Shown piece after piece: positions 15,394 through 17,999 of a stretch of 17,999 bases of DNA. Both the position numbers and the translations under genes were made by a program. The stretch covers positions 1-17,999 of the forward strand of contig JBGSOF010000001.1 of assembly GCA_041739275.1 (NCBI GenBank), written 5' to 3'. Source of the stretch: WGMI01 sp041739275 (GTDB taxonomy: Bacteria > Bacteroidota > Bacteroidia > Flavobacteriales > Schleiferiaceae). A model generated the notes under the pieces. It saw only the letters and a program-made list of their open reading frames with translations, was not told the origin of the DNA and did not search any database. Within the stretch, counting starts at the first letter, position 1; each line of letters begins with the position of its first letter.

Positions 15394-16110
15394 ATGGCAA
15401 CCGCAAAAAAAACAATTCCCCTTACGGCCGAGCTTATTTCTAAAGCCTACCGAAGGAGCTTTCTGATCGAAGGCAAGTCTCCCGCTTCAGTATTCGCTTT
15501 TTGCGATCAAAACGGCTGGTCTGAATCGGAGTTTTACGCATTTTACACCGATTTCAAGCAGCTGGATTCCGCTTTCTGGACAGAGAATTTCGATGCCACC
15601 GTCGATCGGCTCAAAGCCAGCGAAGAGTGGGGGCAATACGGTGTTCGAGAAAAGTGGCTGGCCTTCTATTTTACGTGGTTCGAAATGTTGCTCGAAGAGC
15701 GCAGTTTTGCGATTGCCACGGCCCCCTCAGGACCGGGCATGGCGTCGTCGGGCGCACGATATTCTGAGTGGAAAGAACGCTTTGTCAAGTTTGCCCGAGA
15801 ACTGATCGCCGAAGGCGAAGCAAACGGAGAAATTGAGCGGAGGAGTTTTATCGGCGAGCGCTATCCCGAGGCCCTGTGGATGCAGTGCTTGTTTTTGCTC
15901 GGTTTTTGGGCAGGAGATCGCAGCAAAGGTTTTGAGGATACCGATGCGGCCATCGAAAAATCGGTAAATCTCGCTTTTGAATTATTCCGCAAAGGAGTGC
16001 TTGAATCGGCTATAGACACTGTGAGATTTTTCGCTCGAAAGAACCCGATAGAATCTTGGCCCGTTGAATCGATGATGACTCGGATGAAAAACGCGATGAA
16101 AGCCGTTTAA
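15394..16110 (+). CDS. TetR-like regulator with weak HTH
   Basis: A 238-residue, mainly helical protein resembling TetR-family regulators with a Bacteroidota-type C-terminal domain. The N-terminal part (about 10–62: ELISKAYRRSFLIEGKSPAS, then FCDQNGWSESEFYAFYTDFKQL) has the helix order of a TetR DNA-binding domain, but the usual recognition-helix pattern is weak, so DNA binding is uncertain. The C-terminal part has aromatic helices (WLAFYFTWFEMLLEE, ALWMQCLFLLGFWAG) that could form the ligand/dimer domain. I use ATG 15394 (MATAKK…); a TTG at 15373 would add seven residues. The ABC1-kinase gene follows after 9 bases. The two probably form one operon, and the regulator-like protein may act with or on that pathway. 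Confidence 0.75.
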   Translation: MATAKKTIPLTAELISKAYRRSFLIEGKSPASVFAFCDQNGWSESEFYAFYTDFKQLDSAFWTENFDATVDRLKASEEWGQYGVREKWLAFYFTWFEMLLEERSFAIATAPSGPGMASSGARYSEWKERFVKFARELIAEGEANGEIERRSFIGERYPEALWMQCLFLLGFWAGDRSKGFEDTDAAIEKSVNLAFELFRKGVLESAIDTVRFFARKNPIESWPVESMMTRMKNAMKAV

Positions 16111-16119
16111 CGGCGCAAA

Positions 16120-17460
16120 ATGAAAGAACAAGACAAAATACCGGTCGGAAAAGTGCAGCGCGCGACCAAATTCGTGGTCGCAGGAGCCAAAATCGGCGGC
16201 AATTATTTGAAGTTTCAAGGCAAGCGTTTGTTTGATGCCGAGAGTGCCCGAGAGGAACTCGATCAAGACAATGCCAAGGCCATTTACGGTTCGCTGAGCG
16301 AGCTCAAAGGCAGTGCGCTCAAAGTGGCGCAAATGCTCTCGCTCGACACGGGCTTGCTGCCTCAGGCCTACACAGACCAATTCGCTCAAGCGCAATACAA
16401 AGCCCCCCCTCTTTCTTATCCCTTGGTGGTGCGCAGTTTTCGGCGCGAATTGGGCAAAGATCCGCTCGAACTTTTCGATCGTTTTGAATCCAAGGCCGTG
16501 GCTGCGGCATCGATCGGGCAAGTGCACCGAGCCGAGCGCGATGGCGTTCAGTACGCCATAAAGGTCCAGTATCCCGGAGTGGCCGACAGCATTGCCTCCG
16601 ACCTGCAATTGGTTCGACCCATTGCCATGAGGATGTTCAATTTGAGCGCCTCAGATATCGATCACTATTTGAGCGAAGTGGAAGAGCGATTGATGGAGGA
16701 ATGCGATTACAGACTCGAGCTCGAACGCGCCGTTCGGTTGACCGCTTTATGTGCCGATTTAGAGGGCATTGAATTTAGCAAGCCCGACCCCGATCGAAGC
16801 TCATCAAAGATTTTGAGCATGACTTGGCTGGGGGGAGAGCATTTGGACGAATTTCTAAAGCACAATCCTTCTCAGGCCATTAAGGATCGCATCGGGCAGT
16901 CGATTTGGGATTTTTACGACCGCCAAATTCACGAGTTGCTGGAGGTTCATGCCGATCCGCACCCGGGCAATTTTTTAATGAGCCTCGACGGCACCCTGGG
17001 CGTGCTCGATTTTGGCTGCGTCAAGGTGCTCACCAAAGAGTTCTATCGCTCTTACTTCCGCTTGATTTTGCCCGAGGCTTCTGAAGACGACGAGAATTAC
17101 AAAGCCTTGCTATACGATCTGCGCTATCTGTTGCCGGGAGATTCTCCTTCAGACGCCGATTATTACTTGGGGCGTATCAAACACCTGAACAATCTACTCG
17201 GCCTTCCCTTTCGCCATTCTGAATTCGACTTCGGCGATCAGGCCTATTTCGAGGAAATTTACGCGCTGAGTGAGTCGCTTTCAAAAGACAAAAGGCTCCG
17301 CTCGGCCAATGGGGCTCGAGGTCCAAAAGATGCGATCTACATCAACCGAACCTATTTTGGCTTGTACACGCTTTTGCACAAATTAGGCTCTAAGGTTCAG
17401 ATTAAAGATCGAACCTCGATATTGCGTCCGGAGCTGAAGCCTAAACCGGCTGCGGTCTGA
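16120..17460 (+). CDS. ABC1/UbiB-family atypical kinase-like protein
   Basis: A 446-residue member of the ABC1/ADCK/UbiB family, atypical protein-kinase-like ATPases linked to isoprenoid quinone or lipid metabolism. It shows the family's signature region at 61–75 (ELKGSALKVAQMLSLD), the Ala-rich nucleotide loop AAAS (128–131), the ATP-binding Lys148 in AIKVQYPGV, EECDYRLE (193–200), the catalytic-loop HADPHPGN (277–284) and VLDFG (295–299). The canonical KxGQ motif reads KVAQ (68–71); I believe this is a common Bacteroidota variant rather than a defect. No C-terminal membrane helices of the E. coli UbiB type are seen. It forms a tight pair with the TetR-like gene; no quinone-biosynthesis gene is present, so the substrate is unknown. 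Confidence 0.92.
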   Translation: MKEQDKIPVGKVQRATKFVVAGAKIGGNYLKFQGKRLFDAESAREELDQDNAKAIYGSLSELKGSALKVAQMLSLDTGLLPQAYTDQFAQAQYKAPPLSYPLVVRSFRRELGKDPLELFDRFESKAVAAASIGQVHRAERDGVQYAIKVQYPGVADSIASDLQLVRPIAMRMFNLSASDIDHYLSEVEERLMEECDYRLELERAVRLTALCADLEGIEFSKPDPDRSSSKILSMTWLGGEHLDEFLKHNPSQAIKDRIGQSIWDFYDRQIHELLEVHADPHPGNFLMSLDGTLGVLDFGCVKVLTKEFYRSYFRLILPEASEDDENYKALLYDLRYLLPGDSPSDADYYLGRIKHLNNLLGLPFRHSEFDFGDQAYFEEIYALSESLSKDKRLRSANGARGPKDAIYINRTYFGLYTLLHKLGSKVQIKDRTSILRPELKPKPAAV

Positions 17461-17493
17461 GATGGATTTGCGGATGCAGTGTATTTTCATGGC

Positions 17494-17999
17494 ATGAATT
17501 TTTGTAGCCACTGCGGCTCAGACGCGCTTCGTTTTGAGGTGCCCGAAGGAGACCACCTTCCGCGATTTATCTGTTCGGTTTGCCGGCAGATTCACTATCA
17601 CAATCCGAAAATAATTGTCGGCTGTGTGGCTGTTTGGGAAGGTCGAGTTTTGATTGCCCGCAGGGGCATCGAGCCGCGCATGGGCTTGTGGAATCTGCCC
17701 GCGGGTTTTCTGGAATGCAACGAAACGGTCGAAGACGGCGCCATCAGAGAGGTTCTTGAAGAAACGGGCGCAAGGGTGCGGCTTCAGCGCTTGCACACGG
17801 TGTTTAATCTTCCGCACGAACACCAAGTGTATCTGTTGTTCCTCGCCGAACTGCTCGAACCCGTTTGGCACTTAACCCCCGAAAGCACTGAGATAGCGCT
17901 TTTCAAAGAGGCCGAAGTTCCTTGGAATCAGATGGCCTTTAGTTCGTCCACCTTTGCCATAGAGCGCTTTTTTTCAGACCAACGTACCGGTAATCAATC
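17494..17999 (+). CDS. Zinc-ribbon Nudix hydrolase (3' end outside window)
   Basis: The first 168 codons of a Nudix hydrolase that continues past the window end. Residues 1–30 form a zinc ribbon with Cys4, Cys7, Cys27 and Cys30, followed by HYHNPKIIVGCV, as in the NudC-like ribbon subgroup. The Nudix box is complete at 71–93: Gly71, Glu77, then REVLEETGA, matching Gx5Ex7REUxEExGU, so metal-dependent cleavage of a nucleoside diphosphate-linked substrate is expected. The exact substrate (NADH, ADP-ribose, other) cannot be read from this. The ATG at 17494 directly precedes the first Cys pair. It lies 33 bases after the ABC1 gene on the same strand and may be co-transcribed with it. Confidence 0.92.
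   Translation, partial: MNFCSHCGSDALRFEVPEGDHLPRFICSVCRQIHYHNPKIIVGCVAVWEGRVLIARRGIEPRMGLWNLPAGFLECNETVEDGAIREVLEETGARVRLQRLHTVFNLPHEHQVYLLFLAELLEPVWHLTPESTEIALFKEAEVPWNQMAFSSSTFAIERFFSDQRTGNQ

Noticed and set aside
1..17999. tRNA, rRNA, CRISPR arrays, insertion sequences or phage attachment sites
   Set aside because: None was seen on reading: no regularly spaced repeats, no transposase or integrase frame, and no recognisable RNA gene other than the riboswitch.

Overview
This window is probably chromosomal DNA from a member of the Bacteroidota, most likely a flavobacteria-like lineage with moderately high GC. I infer this from the Bacteroidota style of the RHS core end (YYGARYY, then WLSVDPL, then DPDG), a BtuB–BtuG-type B12 uptake pair behind a cobalamin riboswitch, two-ended membrane vWA and SPOR proteins typical of that phylum, a TetR-like/ABC1-kinase pair, and TAnnTTTG-like promoter elements. 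No species can be named from the sequence alone.

Layout. (1) Bases 1–2240 are an accessory patch on the minus strand. It holds the C-terminal end of an RHS protein with a variable tail containing an HELDH zincin motif, followed by an overlapping small lipoprotein that fits an immunity protein. The RHS gene has lost its 5' part and starts almost directly after glyA; the tail and partner are far more AT-rich than the RHS core. (2) Bases 2253–5185 are housekeeping: glyA (serine hydroxymethyltransferase) divergent from fahA (fumarylacetoacetase, last step of tyrosine degradation), then a small acidic helical protein convergent with fahA. (3) Bases 5186–5548 carry no convincing gene.

(4) Bases 5549–13775 form one long minus-strand series read from right to left: cobalamin riboswitch, btuB (TonB-dependent B12 receptor), a btuG-like beta-propeller lipoprotein, a CobT-like protein with an eroded active site, a SPOR-domain protein, an outer-membrane beta-barrel protein, fabG, and a vWA membrane protein. 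Most junctions are 4-base overlaps or gaps of less than 40 bases. The first three genes make sense as one B12-responsive unit: surface capture by the propeller, import by BtuB, and a CobT relative of unknown present function. Whether the riboswitch also controls the last four genes cannot be told from sequence.

(5) Bases 13991–17999 run on the plus strand: a cryptochrome/photolyase of probable DASH type starting at a non-ATG codon, a TetR-like protein directly followed by an ABC1/UbiB-family kinase-like protein, and a zinc-ribbon Nudix hydrolase cut by the window end. The least ordinary items are the orphan RHS toxin/lipoprotein module and the degenerate CobT-like protein inside the B12 operon. 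I saw no tRNA, rRNA, CRISPR array or transposase.
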